From Trichococcus flocculiformis (GTDB lineage Bacteria > Bacillota > Bacilli > Lactobacillales > Aerococcaceae): a stretch of DNA of 64,000 bases. Below the pieces are notes generated by a model, which worked only from the letters and a program-made list of their open reading frames with translations, did no database searches and had not been told where the DNA came from. The DNA lies in the NCBI RefSeq assembly GCF_900113645.1, contig NZ_FOQC01000005.1, forward strand, positions 1 to 64,000, read 5' to 3'. Shown here in pieces: positions 53,239-62,599 of this stretch (position 1 is the first letter of the stretch; every line of letters begins with the position of its first letter). Made by a program: the position numbers and the translations under genes.

Positions 53239-55182
53239 TCATTTTTCGTGTGCAAGTCCTGTGTTCGAAGTCGTCCCATTCGATTTGGCAGTGCCTTGAA
53301 AGTGATGGGTGGGTATATTCGCCAACAGCCTCAAACTGTTCAAGATGACCAGTATTGTGCTGCCTTCATGCCCGACCACTCCAAGCGGAAGGTTGATCAG
53401 TTGGAATAGGTTGGACAAAATCAGTATGAGGATGACGGTGATTGAGAAGATGATGTTCTGCATCGTGATTTTTTTCAGCTTCTTCGATAATCCGTAACAA
53501 TATTCCAGCTTGTCCAATTCGCTCTTCATCAATACCACATCCGCTGTTTCCATGGCGATGTCAGTCCCTTCCCCCATAGCGATGCCGATATCGGCGTTCG
53601 CCAATGCGGGTGCATCATTCACGCCGTCTCCAACCATCCCGACCAATTTGTATTTAGCCTGAAGTTCTTTCAGGATGGTGGTCTTGTCTTCGGGAAGGCA
53701 GTTCGCGCGGATCTCATCCACACCCAATTGTTTGCCGATAGTCTGTCCGGTAGCTTCATTGTCGCCTGTGATCATGATCGTATGGACGCCATTGGCTTTG
53801 AAAAAGGCGATCATGTCTTTTGCCTCTGATTTGGGTGTATCCAATAGAGCATAATAGGCTACGACTTTATCATCCTGGGAAACATAGATGACGGTTTTTC
53901 CTTCGTTCTGGAGTGCGAAAGCTTCCTTTACGAACGACGGCTCGTTCAGTTCATCGGTTACGACGAAGGTCTTTTTGCCGATTTTCCATTTGCTTCCGAA
54001 CGCTTCACCTGCCAACCCGAAACCGGTAAGGTCCTGGATTGAATCCATCTGGTTCTTCACATATTCTTTTGTTTCGAGATGTTGTACCAACGCGGAAGCA
54101 ATCGGATGGGTCGATGAGTGCTCCAACGCATAGACGACGGACATGATATGTTTTTCATCCGTGCCTGCCAGATAGTTGGCTTCCGTCACTACCGGTTTGC
54201 CTTCCGTCAGCGTGCCTGTTTTGTCGAAAGCGATGCAATCCATGGCCGAGAAGTTCTCGATCGCGATGCCACCCTTGAAGAGGATACCGCGTTTGGCTGC
54301 ATTGGAAATGGCGGAAAGGACAGCAGGAGTGGCCGATGCCACCAAGGCGCAAGGGGAAGCGACCGTCAACAGCACCATGCCGCGATAGAATGATTCATTC
54401 CAACCCCAATCCAGGAGGAAATAAAAAACGGCAATCATGACCGGCACAAAAACAAGGACGATCTTAACATAGGTATTTTCAATGCGGTTGATGAAGCTCG
54501 CTGTCTTCGAAGGGGTCTTTTGCGCTTCTTCCACCATGCGGATGATTTTGGCGAACAAAGTATCTTTGGATTCTTTCGAGACGGTCATGGTCAGAGCTTC
54601 ACTCAAGTTGATCGTGCTGCCGAAGATATCATCGCCGACCGTCTTTTCGACAGGGACGGATTCACCGGAAATGGCGGCTTCATCGATCAGGCCTAGACCC
54701 GACGCGATCGTGCCGTCGATGGGGATGCTGGCGCCTTTAGGGACCATCAATGTATCGCCGACTTTCAGATCCTTGACTGCAACGTCTTCGATCGAGCCAT
54801 CCGGATTGATGCGTTTTGCGATTTCAGGGACAATGTTCATCAACGCTGTGATCGCTTGGGTACTTTTATCGGTCGCGTATTCCTCCAGTGAACCGGATAA
54901 CGAGAAGATAAAGATGAGCAATGCGCCTTCCATCCAGTAGCCGATCAAAGAGGCGCCAACTGCTGCAAGCACCATCAATATGTCGACGTTCAGGTGTTTA
55001 TTTTCAACTGTATCGATGAATCCTTCTTTTGCTTGTTTATAGCCGCCTATGATGAACGATAACACGAAAATGATGGCTGCAGCTGTATCAAAGTTTTGCC
55101 ATTGCAACACAATGCCAAGAATGATGAGAATGCCACTGATCGTGGTTGCGATCATCGCTTTATTCTTGAATAAATCTTTCAT
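53239..55182 (-). CDS. Heavy-metal P1B-type ATPase, ZosA/PfeT-like
   Basis: The 647-residue pump has eight predicted helices, the metal motif SPCALVA with Cys278, phosphorylation site DKTGTLTEG with Asp320, the HP motif (STHPIAS) and GDGVNDAPAL. It has no N-terminal HMA domain. The SPC motif fits Zn/Cd/Fe pumps, and the ASPCALVASATPAVLSA form resembles Bacillus ZosA and PfeT, which are PerR-regulated. A perfect PerR box lies 53 bases upstream of the start, so an iron or zinc efflux or stress role is likely; copper is less so. Start ATG 55182 with SD AAGGAG. Confidence 0.9.
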   Translation of the reverse strand: MKDLFKNKAMIATTISGILIILGIVLQWQNFDTAAAIIFVLSFIIGGYKQAKEGFIDTVENKHLNVDILMVLAAVGASLIGYWMEGALLIFIFSLSGSLEEYATDKSTQAITALMNIVPEIAKRINPDGSIEDVAVKDLKVGDTLMVPKGASIPIDGTIASGLGLIDEAAISGESVPVEKTVGDDIFGSTINLSEALTMTVSKESKDTLFAKIIRMVEEAQKTPSKTASFINRIENTYVKIVLVFVPVMIAVFYFLLDWGWNESFYRGMVLLTVASPCALVASATPAVLSAISNAAKRGILFKGGIAIENFSAMDCIAFDKTGTLTEGKPVVTEANYLAGTDEKHIMSVVYALEHSSTHPIASALVQHLETKEYVKNQMDSIQDLTGFGLAGEAFGSKWKIGKKTFVVTDELNEPSFVKEAFALQNEGKTVIYVSQDDKVVAYYALLDTPKSEAKDMIAFFKANGVHTIMITGDNEATGQTIGKQLGVDEIRANCLPEDKTTILKELQAKYKLVGMVGDGVNDAPALANADIGIAMGEGTDIAMETADVVLMKSELDKLEYCYGLSKKLKKITMQNIIFSITVILILILSNLFQLINLPLGVVGHEGSTILVILNSLRLLANIPTHHFQGTAKSNGTTSNTGLAHEK

Positions 55183-55234
55183 GATTTGACACTCCTTCCT
55201 ATATGCCTTCATGATAGCACTAAAGAAATCCAGA

Positions 55235-55249
55235 TTATAATCATTATAA
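55235..55249 (-). promoter_or_regulatory. PerR box upstream of the P1B ATPase
   Basis: TTATAATCATTATAA matches the Bacillus PerR consensus TTATAATNATTATAA at every fixed position. It would tie expression to peroxide and iron or manganese status. Confidence 0.8.
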
Positions 55250-55357
55250 TCAAACGGAAATGAATCTCATTCTCAATGTCCATATATCAGACACAATTTG
55301 AAGCGGTAGAAAATTACTCACAGCAATAAAACCAGAAGGTTAACAAAAAAATGCAGA

Positions 55358-55372
55358 TTATAATAATTGTTA
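55358..55372. promoter_or_regulatory. Second, weaker PerR/Fur-like box
   Basis: TTATAATAATTGTTA matches the same consensus with two mismatches. It could be an upstream auxiliary site for the ATPase promoter. No rightward gene follows. Between the two boxes lies a TGAATCTCATTCTCA stretch with no clear role. Confidence 0.45.
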
Positions 55373-55401
55373 ATAAGGACTATAGATGTTCTGGATGACA
55401 A

Positions 55402-55429
55402 AATAAAAAGCCATCCCAAAAAGGATGGC
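55402..55429 (-). terminator. Terminator of uppP
   Basis: On the - strand GCCATCC-TTTTTG-GGATGGC is followed by TTTTTATTTT. Confidence 0.85.
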
Positions 55430-55441
55430 GAAACTCATTTT

Positions 55442-56263
55442 TCAGACAAACATAAAATAGATCAGGACGATGGCACCAAGGACAATCCGATACCAACCGA
55501 ATGCCTTGAAGTCATTGCGTTTCAGATAACCGATCAAGAACTTGATGGCAACGATCGAAACGAGGAAAGCGGTAAGCATGCCTGATAAAAGAACGGCGAA
55601 TTCAAGTCCGGTAAAGTTGAAGCCGAATTTGATGATCTTCAAAAAACTGATTCCGAACATGATCGGAATGCTCATGAAGAAGGAGAATTCTGTCGCGATG
55701 AAGCGTGAAGTACCCAATACGATGCTCCCCAGGATGGAAGAACCGGAGCGCGATGTACCCGGAATGATCGAGAGGGCTTGGAACAGACCAATCTGGAATG
55801 CCTTCATATAAGTTAATTGGCTGAAATCGGTAATGCTCGGTTCGCGATCCTTGTGCCTGTTTTCGATCACGATGAACAAGATCCCGTAGATGATCAGTGC
55901 CAAAGCTACGACCGTCGCGTTCAAGAGATTTTCATCCGCCCAATCGTTCAAAGGTAACCCGATTACGCCTGCTGGGATACAACCGATGATCACTTTTTTC
56001 CAGATATCCCAAGTCTGGTTCTTCTCTGCCTTTGTTTTGTTTGGAGAGAAGGGATTCAGTTTGTGGAAATAAATGACGACCACAGCCAAGATAGCTCCTA
56101 ATTGGATCACATAGAAGAACATCTCTTTGAATGCCTGCGAGAGGTTCAACTGGATGAATTCTTCTACAAGGATCATATGACCCGTGCTGCTGATGGGCAG
56201 CCATTCGGTTATTCCCTCGACGATTCCGAGGATGATTGCTTTCAGTATTTCCATAAATTCCAT
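55442..56263 (-). CDS. uppP: Undecaprenyl-diphosphatase
   Basis: The 273-residue membrane enzyme has [17 protein letters not shown] (residues about 11-27) and the second motif [10 protein letters not shown]. It recycles undecaprenyl pyrophosphate for peptidoglycan and wall polymers and can confer bacitracin tolerance. ATG 56263 with SD AAAGGA; an upstream extension is rejected. Single gene. Confidence 0.95.
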   Translation of the reverse strand: MEFMEILKAIILGIVEGITEWLPISSTGHMILVEEFIQLNLSQAFKEMFFYVIQLGAILAVVVIYFHKLNPFSPNKTKAEKNQTWDIWKKVIIGCIPAGVIGLPLNDWADENLLNATVVALALIIYGILFIVIENRHKDREPSITDFSQLTYMKAFQIGLFQALSIIPGTSRSGSSILGSIVLGTSRFIATEFSFFMSIPIMFGISFLKIIKFGFNFTGLEFAVLLSGMLTAFLVSIVAIKFLIGYLKRNDFKAFGWYRIVLGAIVLIYFMFV

Positions 56264-56400
56264 ATAATATCCTTTCTGTTGCCCAATATTTTGATGCTCC
56301 ATCATCTAGTATAGCGAAATGAAAAAGATTAGCCAACTATTTTCAAGTATTCTGCTTAACGATGTTTATTTCTTTTTCGATGTAAGCGGTGCTCAAAAAA

Positions 56401-56430
56401 TTTACATTACCGAACGATTTATGTTAAAAT
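56401..56430 (+). promoter_or_regulatory. Promoter of the EIIA(Glc) gene
   Basis: TTTACA (56401-56406) and TAAAAT (56425-56430), spacer 18, 50 bases before the start. Confidence 0.6.
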
Positions 56431-56482
56431 GAAGTGTACTAATTTTAGCATAAGCTCATTTAAATAAGAAAGAGGCGATAGC

Positions 56483-56992
56483 ATGTTTGGTTTTTTTAAG
56501 AAGGTTGATAAGAAGGAAACACTACCGGTTGAGAAAGAACTCTTATATTCACCAGCAAATGGTATTGTGGTTCCAGTTTCGGATGTTGCAGATCCGGTCT
56601 TTTCCCAAAAAATGATGGGTGACGGGTTTGCGGTCATTCCTACTGACGGAAACATTTATTCTCCAGCAAGAGGAAAAGTATTGAGCGTATTCCCGACAAA
56701 GCATGCGGTAGGCATCCTGTTGGACAGCGGATTGGAACTTTTGTTGCATATGGGTTTGGACACGGTTGAGTTAAACGGGAAACCATTCGAAGTCTTTGTG
56801 AAAGAAGGCCAGGCTTTGACTGCCGATACACTCATTGCTAAAGTTGATCTGGCACAACTGCAAGAAGCGGGCAAAGATTCTGCGATGGTCGTTGTGATCA
56901 CAAATATGGATAAAGTCAAAAGTTTCAGCCTGGATGTGACCGGAGAGGCTGCCGTAAAAGCAGAAATCGGAAGCGTCCTGCCGAAAGAATAA
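56483..56992 (+). CDS. Stand-alone PTS glucose-type EIIA component
   Basis: The 169-residue protein has the EIIA(Glc) beta-sandwich pattern, with His74 and the phosphorylated His89 (LLLHMGLDTV). It receives phosphate from HPr and passes it to a cognate EIIBC or acts in regulation. No EIIB or EIIC gene is adjacent, so it probably serves transporters encoded elsewhere. SD AAGAGGCG precedes the ATG. Confidence 0.9.
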   Translation: MFGFFKKVDKKETLPVEKELLYSPANGIVVPVSDVADPVFSQKMMGDGFAVIPTDGNIYSPARGKVLSVFPTKHAVGILLDSGLELLLHMGLDTVELNGKPFEVFVKEGQALTADTLIAKVDLAQLQEAGKDSAMVVVITNMDKVKSFSLDVTGEAAVKAEIGSVLPKE

Positions 56993-57004
56993 CAGAATGA
57001 ATTT

Positions 57005-57043
57005 AAAAAAAGCTTCATCCGGCTAGCCGGATGGAGCTTTTTG
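57005..57043 (+). terminator. Terminator after the EIIA gene
   Basis: AAAAAGCTTCATCCGGCT pairs with AGCCGGATGGAGCTTTTT (one mismatch). Confidence 0.85.
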
Positions 57044-57095
57044 CTTCGCTATCGCCTCCCTATGCTTTGGCCTTGGCTAAATGGAGCGCAGCCCG

Positions 57096-57713
57096 TTAAG
57101 GACGTTCCAACGAAAAAATCTCTCCGAGCTTTGTGTAGTCATTGCCGGCCAGCCTTGCGACAGGCGCCAATTTGTCGGCCCAAACGTATTGTTTCTCGTG
57201 ATCGAAGACAGTTTCATCGAAAAGGAAATCTTCGACGCGCAAGATGAACAGATCCGTCAGCACTTTGCCATCAGCATCCGTCAGAGGCACATATTGATGC
57301 ACCGTGGTTTCCATGCGGATTTTCGCTTCTTTGATCGCGGGTACAGTGACAGTGTGGCTGGCGGTCAACGTCAATTCCGTCAGATCGATTTCGCTCTCTG
57401 TGTCCGGTAGCTGAGCGGCCGTCCTGTTCATCTCCTCCACCAAGTCTTCGCTGACGATGTGGACGACTCCTTGTCGGGAATCCAGCAGGTTTCTGGCGGA
57501 ATCCTTGATTTTCCCGTCATTCCTCAGAATGGCCACGCTGATCAGCGGCAGCACGTTCGAAGCGACGCTGAAAAAGCTGAATGGCGCTGCATTGACGACC
57601 TGGGTTTCCGGATTCTGGGTAGTGATCCAAGCAATCGGGCGGGGAATGATGCTCCCCGTCAAAAATTTGTACATTTGTTTTGTGTTGAGTTCTTTAGTAT
57701 TGAAATGCTGCAT
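57096..57713 (-). CDS. Flavin reductase-like FMN-binding split-barrel protein
   Basis: The 205-residue protein opens the barrel with SIIPRPIAWITT, followed by NAAPFSFF, the flavin-reductase-like signature. It likely binds FMN and acts as an oxidoreductase. It directly follows a ring-cleaving dioxygenase-like gene (four-base gap), so the two may act on the same quinone or aromatic compound. ATG 57713 with SD GAAGTG. Confidence 0.85.
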   Translation of the reverse strand: MQHFNTKELNTKQMYKFLTGSIIPRPIAWITTQNPETQVVNAAPFSFFSVASNVLPLISVAILRNDGKIKDSARNLLDSRQGVVHIVSEDLVEEMNRTAAQLPDTESEIDLTELTLTASHTVTVPAIKEAKIRMETTVHQYVPLTDADGKVLTDLFILRVEDFLFDETVFDHEKQYVWADKLAPVARLAGNDYTKLGEIFSLERP

Positions 57714-57717
57714 ATGC

Positions 57718-58620
57718 TCACTTCTTTCTTTTAAGGATATTGGCTTCGATTGCCTTTCGCTTTGGTTCCAGAAAATCAGGGAGAGCGAACGTTTCCCCGA
57801 GTTTTTCCAAAGGTTCGTCAAGTGTGAAGCCTGGATAATCGGTCGCTATTTCGATGCGTAATCCGTTTGGTTCCCGTAAGTAAAGACTTTGGAAATAACC
57901 GCGGTCGATGATTTTTTCAACGGTGATCTGCCTGTATTTTGCCTTATCCAGAATCAAATCAAGGTCTTTGCGTTCAGGCACGCTGTAGGCGATGTGGTCG
58001 ATGGCGCCTTTGCCTAAACGGGAACGCCTCAGTCTAGTGGACTGGATCAGCCGACTTTCCCCATCCAATGCAGAAATCGGGCGAGCAACATGATCCAACA
58101 GGCTCATGCCGAGCACGTCACGAAAAAAAGCCTCCGTTGTTCCGAGGTCGGCCACAGTGTAATGGATGCCCAGTATACCGATGATCTGGTATTGGGCGGG
58201 CACGTCGCTGTGGCGTGTCGCCTGCTCGAGTGCTATCACTTCAGCTGCTTCAACCAGAGTGATTTTCATGTCGTCCGGGTCCAAGAAAGAACAGCTTACT
58301 TCATCGTTTGCAATCAAACGAACAGCCTTTGACGTAAGTCGTTTTTTCCAGAACGGCAGACTGCCTTGGGGGATTTTCAGCAGCACTTCATGGATGAAGC
58401 TGTCTTCTTCGTGGCGTTGGCCGACTCTGGGCAGCTCGAAAAAAGTCAAAATCGTACCAGGAGTTCCCTTGTAGTCCCCATAAAAAAAGTGAGGATCGGT
58501 CAAGTTTTCCTGATTGACCGTCTGTTTGACGAGACGCAAACCCAGGGTATCGGTGTAAAAGGTTTTGTTCTTCTCCGCATCTTTGGTGATGGCGGTGAGA
58601 TGGTGAAAACCGGTAATCAT
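57718..58620 (-). CDS. Ring-cleaving dioxygenase-like VOC protein (MhqO/MhqA type)
   Basis: The 300-residue protein has two VOC/glyoxalase modules: HHLTAITKDAEKNKTFYTDTLGLRLV at the start and GIHYTVADLGTTEAFFRDVLGM around residue 150. Bacillus relatives (MhqA, MhqO) act in quinone detoxification and are thiol- and quinone-induced. The neighbour is a flavin-binding protein. Substrate not proven. Confidence 0.85.
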   Translation of the reverse strand: MITGFHHLTAITKDAEKNKTFYTDTLGLRLVKQTVNQENLTDPHFFYGDYKGTPGTILTFFELPRVGQRHEEDSFIHEVLLKIPQGSLPFWKKRLTSKAVRLIANDEVSCSFLDPDDMKITLVEAAEVIALEQATRHSDVPAQYQIIGILGIHYTVADLGTTEAFFRDVLGMSLLDHVARPISALDGESRLIQSTRLRRSRLGKGAIDHIAYSVPERKDLDLILDKAKYRQITVEKIIDRGYFQSLYLREPNGLRIEIATDYPGFTLDEPLEKLGETFALPDFLEPKRKAIEANILKRKK

Positions 58621-58760
58621 ATAAGCTCCAACCTCCGTTCAAAAGATACATATAACGAGTATACAGGAGAGCGCCTCAGCGAGGTAACTATTTTGCTCAG
58701 CTGTGCCAATAACCAAAAACCCCCCAAGTTCATCCGAACGTGGAGGGAAATGTATGAAGT

Positions 58761-59792
58761 CTAGTAGAACACGCAAACGCACTCAGGCGCGTAGACGTCC
58801 TTTTGCAGCAACGTCAATTTACCTGTTTCTGCATCGCGCTCGAACAAAGTCAGGTTATCGGAATCCTGATGAGCTACAATCACGAATTGGCCGCTTGGAT
58901 CCAGGTTGAAGTCACGGGGGATGTTTCCTTCGGTAGGGACATATTCCACTAACGACAATGTTTCGCCGTCTTCGGATACCGCATAGACGACCAATGAGTC
59001 ATGACCACGGTTGGAAGCATAAACGAATTTTCCGTCTGCGGAAATGCGGATAGCCGCGCCACCGTTGAAACCGGTATGCTCTTCAGGGATGGTCGTGATG
59101 ACTTGCAATAACGAGAACGTGCCTGTTGTTGCATCATAAGCCAACACCTCAACATCGCTGCTCAACTCACCGAACATGTAAGCCACTTTACCGTTTGGAT
59201 GGAAAACCAAGTGACGCGGGCCTGTCCCTGGAGTCGCTTTATAACGGGCAACTTCCGCCAGTTTGCCTTCATCAGAAACCGTGTAGGTGTAAACTTCGTC
59301 GGTACCCAAATCGCAAGCCAACAAGAATTTCTTGTCTGGAGATAGCGCGCTGTAATGCACATGCGGAATTGTTTGATTTTCATGGATGCTCGAACCCTCA
59401 TGTTGTGCGCGGTCTGTCATTGTGAATGAACCATCAGCGTTCTCTTTGTAGACAGTCAAGTAACCACCGTGGTAATTGGCAGTGAAGATCAATTTTTTGT
59501 CTTCGTCGAAGTAGATATAGCAAGGCGCAGATCCTTCAGCAGAAATTTCAGCCACCTTGTCATAGCTTCCGTTTTCATTTTTTTTGAAAGAAGTGATGCC
59601 ACCACCTTCATCCGTTTTGGAAATCGCGTACAGCGTTTCTTTGTCCGCAGATAAGTCCAGATAAGTAGGGCTGTCGACTTCCGCAATCAAGCGATAATCA
59701 CGTAATTCTTTTTTATCGGTGTCCAAAATGATTTGATGAACCCCTTTACTCTCTCTTTTTGTGTAAGAGCCAAGATATAAAACTTGTTCCAT
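58761..59792 (-). CDS. Lactonase family protein (7-bladed propeller, 6-phosphogluconolactonase-like)
   Basis: The 343-residue protein has repeated beta-propeller blades (YLGSYTKRESKGV, then LDPSGQFVIVAHQDSDNL) and matches the PF10282 lactonase family, whose YbhE/Pgl members hydrolyse 6-phosphogluconolactone. No signal peptide. Function as phosphogluconolactonase is plausible but not certain. SD AGGAGG precedes the ATG. Confidence 0.88.
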   Translation of the reverse strand: MEQVLYLGSYTKRESKGVHQIILDTDKKELRDYRLIAEVDSPTYLDLSADKETLYAISKTDEGGGITSFKKNENGSYDKVAEISAEGSAPCYIYFDEDKKLIFTANYHGGYLTVYKENADGSFTMTDRAQHEGSSIHENQTIPHVHYSALSPDKKFLLACDLGTDEVYTYTVSDEGKLAEVARYKATPGTGPRHLVFHPNGKVAYMFGELSSDVEVLAYDATTGTFSLLQVITTIPEEHTGFNGGAAIRISADGKFVYASNRGHDSLVVYAVSEDGETLSLVEYVPTEGNIPRDFNLDPSGQFVIVAHQDSDNLTLFERDAETGKLTLLQKDVYAPECVCVFY

Positions 59793-59966
59793 CCAAAGAC
59801 CTCCTAAATATTATGATAATTCCATTATAACAAATGCCCTCCACAATGACAGGGAAAAAACCTTGCGAAGTAAATAAAGTTAGATTCAACGGCATAATCG
59901 ATGGTTTGCCAAAAAAACTGTGATAGAATAGAAATTGTAAAAAGTGTCTGAAAAGGGGAAATGTAC

Positions 59967-60326
59967 ATGCAAAGCAAAGTAATTCAAATTGGAGAAAAAG
60001 CAATAGATATAAAAGAACCAATGATCATTCTGTTCGATGACAGCGCAACGGAGCCCTTGCAGCAAGTTTCCGTCATCCATCGTTTCATCGAACCCCAGGA
60101 ATGGTTCGAACTGGCGGACGGAGACCGGATTTTGTTTGATGAACAGGAATACCGCATATCCTATATCGGTAACCATGTCCTCAGAAATTTACAGTCAATC
60201 GGTCACACCACCATGATTTTCAAAAATTGGGATGAAGAACGCCTGGAAACAAGCATTTATTTAACCCCTCACATTTTACCGACAATAACGGATGGCACGA
60301 TCATTTCCTATAGGAAGAAAGATTGA
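59967..60326 (+). CDS. Stand-alone glucitol/sorbitol-type PTS EIIA
   Basis: The 119-residue protein matches the PTSIIA_gutA fold; His38 (VSVIHRF) lines up with the phosphorylated His of GutA (FIHCHGEL). The C-terminal half contains the conserved NLQSIGHTTMIF. No GutB/GutE partners are encoded nearby; instead it heads an operon with a membrane permease and SppA, so its role may be regulatory or sensory. ATG 59967 is eight bases after SD AAGGGG; ATG 59961 is too close. Confidence 0.8.
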   Translation: MQSKVIQIGEKAIDIKEPMIILFDDSATEPLQQVSVIHRFIEPQEWFELADGDRILFDEQEYRISYIGNHVLRNLQSIGHTTMIFKNWDEERLETSIYLTPHILPTITDGTIISYRKKD

Positions 60327-60337
60327 AGGTGAGTCCA

Positions 60338-61534
60338 ATGGAAAGAGCCCCACGTAAAGGAACGTCTAGGAATCGTTTGTCGTGGTTCGAAAAATGGTTT
60401 CTGAACAACAAGTTCGTGACTGTTCTATTGATTACTCTGCTCATTCTTCTGATTGTTTTGGTATTTTCAAAAATCTCTTATCTTTTAGGGCCAATCGGCA
60501 GCTTCTTCAGTGTCATCGGCTTTCCGCTGGTAATGGCGGGTATTTTCTTTTACATGCTGAACCCTTTTGTAACGCTGTTGGAGAAGAGAGGGATAAAACG
60601 ATTCGTAGGTATTTGGATTGCCTTCGTGCTGGTGCTGTTGATGATGATTTGGGGTTTTGCAATCCTGATTCCGATCATCCGCGATCAGACGATAGGGATA
60701 GTCCGCGAATTTCCTACTTATTGGCAGGCAATCGAGAGCATGACGATTGAATTGATCAACTATGATTGGTTCACTTCCTTGCAGGAACAGATCAGCGAAA
60801 TCAATGCAGATATCTTCAATAGCGTCTCCGAGAAGCTGAACGAGGTGTTGTCGAACACGGTCAGCGGATTAGGCAGCGTTGTGGGACTTTTGACGAATGC
60901 GTTTGTAGGAATCGTCACGATGCCTATCATCTTGTATTATCTACTGAAGGAAGGAGATAAATTGCCAATGACTTTTCTGCAATTATTTCCTACAAACCTA
61001 CGGGAGTCGATCGGGGACTTGCTGAAGAAAGTCAACACGCAGATCAGCCAGTATGTGCGCGGTCAGATTACGGTTGCGTTCTTTGTCGGGTTGATGTTCG
61101 TCATCGGTTATGCCATCATCGGAATGAAATTCGGAATCGTGCTTGGGATATTCGCCGGATTCCTGAACATCATTCCTTATATGGGTTCCTTCATTGCGAT
61201 GGTGCCCGCGGTGATTGTTGCGATAGTGGATTCTCCGCTGATGCTGGCAAAAGTGCTGCTGGTTTTCTCAATCGAGCAATTCATTGAAGGACGCGTCATT
61301 TCACCGCATATACTCGGCAGCAATCTCGAGGTCCATCCCGTCACGATCATCTTTGTATTGCTTACGGCAGGAAAACTGTTCGGTCTGACCGGTTTTATCT
61401 TGGGTATTCCCGGCTATGCTGTTCTTAAAGTGCTGTTCATGCATATTTTTGAATGGTACAAGGAAATATCCGGATTGTATTTGGATGAACCTGAAATCGA
61501 AGAAGATTCTGAGGAGGATTATCTTCAAGAATAA
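60338..61534 (+). CDS. AI-2E family (PerM-like) transporter
   Basis: The 398-residue membrane protein has about eight helices and the family's IIPYMGSFIAM and EQFIEGRVISPHILG motifs, and ends in an acidic tail (EEDSEEDYLQE). AI-2E proteins are permeases of varied substrates; export of AI-2 was proposed for TqsA, while some relatives are Na+/H+ antiporters. The luxS gene is 27 kb away, so no direct link is implied. ATG 60338 with SD AAGGTGAG. Confidence 0.88.
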   Translation: MERAPRKGTSRNRLSWFEKWFLNNKFVTVLLITLLILLIVLVFSKISYLLGPIGSFFSVIGFPLVMAGIFFYMLNPFVTLLEKRGIKRFVGIWIAFVLVLLMMIWGFAILIPIIRDQTIGIVREFPTYWQAIESMTIELINYDWFTSLQEQISEINADIFNSVSEKLNEVLSNTVSGLGSVVGLLTNAFVGIVTMPIILYYLLKEGDKLPMTFLQLFPTNLRESIGDLLKKVNTQISQYVRGQITVAFFVGLMFVIGYAIIGMKFGIVLGIFAGFLNIIPYMGSFIAMVPAVIVAIVDSPLMLAKVLLVFSIEQFIEGRVISPHILGSNLEVHPVTIIFVLLTAGKLFGLTGFILGIPGYAVLKVLFMHIFEWYKEISGLYLDEPEIEEDSEEDYLQE

Positions 61535-61558
61535 TCGAAATGAAAAGGGGAATGCTTG

Positions 61559-62599
61559 ATGAACAAAAAGAGATGGATTGCGGTAGCGATCGCGCTGATT
61601 CTTTTCGTGGCATCGCTTGGTTCACAATTTCTGTCGACCCGGTTGGCTGACCAAACGGAAGACTCCCTCAGCCAGCTTACCGGCAATCTGATACCAGGAA
61701 CGAACTTGCAGGAAAACGTTATGGAAAGTGGCGATGCCAGCAATCGGATTGCGGTTCTGCATATCGAAGGGACGATTCAATCAGGTGCGGGCAGTGTGCT
61801 GACGGACGGCTCCAGTTACGATCATGACCTTTTTTTGGAGCAGTTGAAAGCCATCGAAGAGGATGACACAATCAAAGGGATCTTCTTGATAGTCGACAGC
61901 CCGGGCGGCGGGGTCTATGAAAGTGCGGAGGCGCACGATAAATTGTACCGCATTGCTGCTGAAAAGGAACTTCCGGTCTATGCATCCATGCAAGCAACTG
62001 CTGCAAGTGGGGGCTACTACATTTCCGCTGGTGCGGACAAGATTTATGCCACTGCTGAAACGACTACCGGTTCGATCGGCGTCATCATGCAGGCGATCGA
62101 ATACTCAGGGCTGCTTGAAAAGCTGGGTATCGAATACAACACAATCAAGTCGGGCAGCCTCAAGGACATCGGGTCGCCGGATCGGGATATGACAGAGGAA
62201 GAACGCGCGTTGCTGCAAGCCTACGTCGATGAGGCTTATCAGCGTTTCGTCACTGTCGTTTCAACGGGAAGGGATATGCCGGAAGAAGAGGTCCGCGCTG
62301 TTGCGAATGGCATGATTTATTCCGGCACACAGGCTCAAGCACTTGGATTGGTGGATGAGATAGCCTACACGGATGATGCACTGAAAGCGATGAAAACCGC
62401 TTATGGCCTCGAGGATGCGGAAGTATTCGACTATACTTCGACACCTGGCCTGTTTTCCGATTTTTCTTGGTTGTTCGCTCAAGCGGCTGCCAAACTGACG
62501 AGCCAGGAAAATCAGACGCTTTCTGAACTGCAGTTGCTACGCGACACTTTCGGGACAACCGCCGCGCCGAGATTGCTTTATCTCTACGGAGGTGAGTGA
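61559..62599 (+). CDS. sppA: Signal peptide peptidase SppA
   Basis: The 346-residue protein has one N-terminal membrane helix and a single SppA protease domain with nucleophile Ser172 (TTGSIGV) and general-base Lys202 (GSLKDIG), plus the SPGGGVYE oxyanion loop. It degrades leftover signal peptides. SD AAAAGGGG. The stop overlaps the next start, so it is coupled to the RDD gene, as seen in other Firmicutes. Confidence 0.93.
   Translation: MNKKRWIAVAIALILFVASLGSQFLSTRLADQTEDSLSQLTGNLIPGTNLQENVMESGDASNRIAVLHIEGTIQSGAGSVLTDGSSYDHDLFLEQLKAIEEDDTIKGIFLIVDSPGGGVYESAEAHDKLYRIAAEKELPVYASMQATAASGGYYISAGADKIYATAETTTGSIGVIMQAIEYSGLLEKLGIEYNTIKSGSLKDIGSPDRDMTEEERALLQAYVDEAYQRFVTVVSTGRDMPEEEVRAVANGMIYSGTQAQALGLVDEIAYTDDALKAMKTAYGLEDAEVFDYTSTPGLFSDFSWLFAQAAAKLTSQENQTLSELQLLRDTFGTTAAPRLLYLYGGE

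Noticed and set aside
60338-61534. AI-2 exporter functionally tied to luxS
   Set aside because: The family name does not define substrate and the genes are 27 kb apart in unrelated operons.
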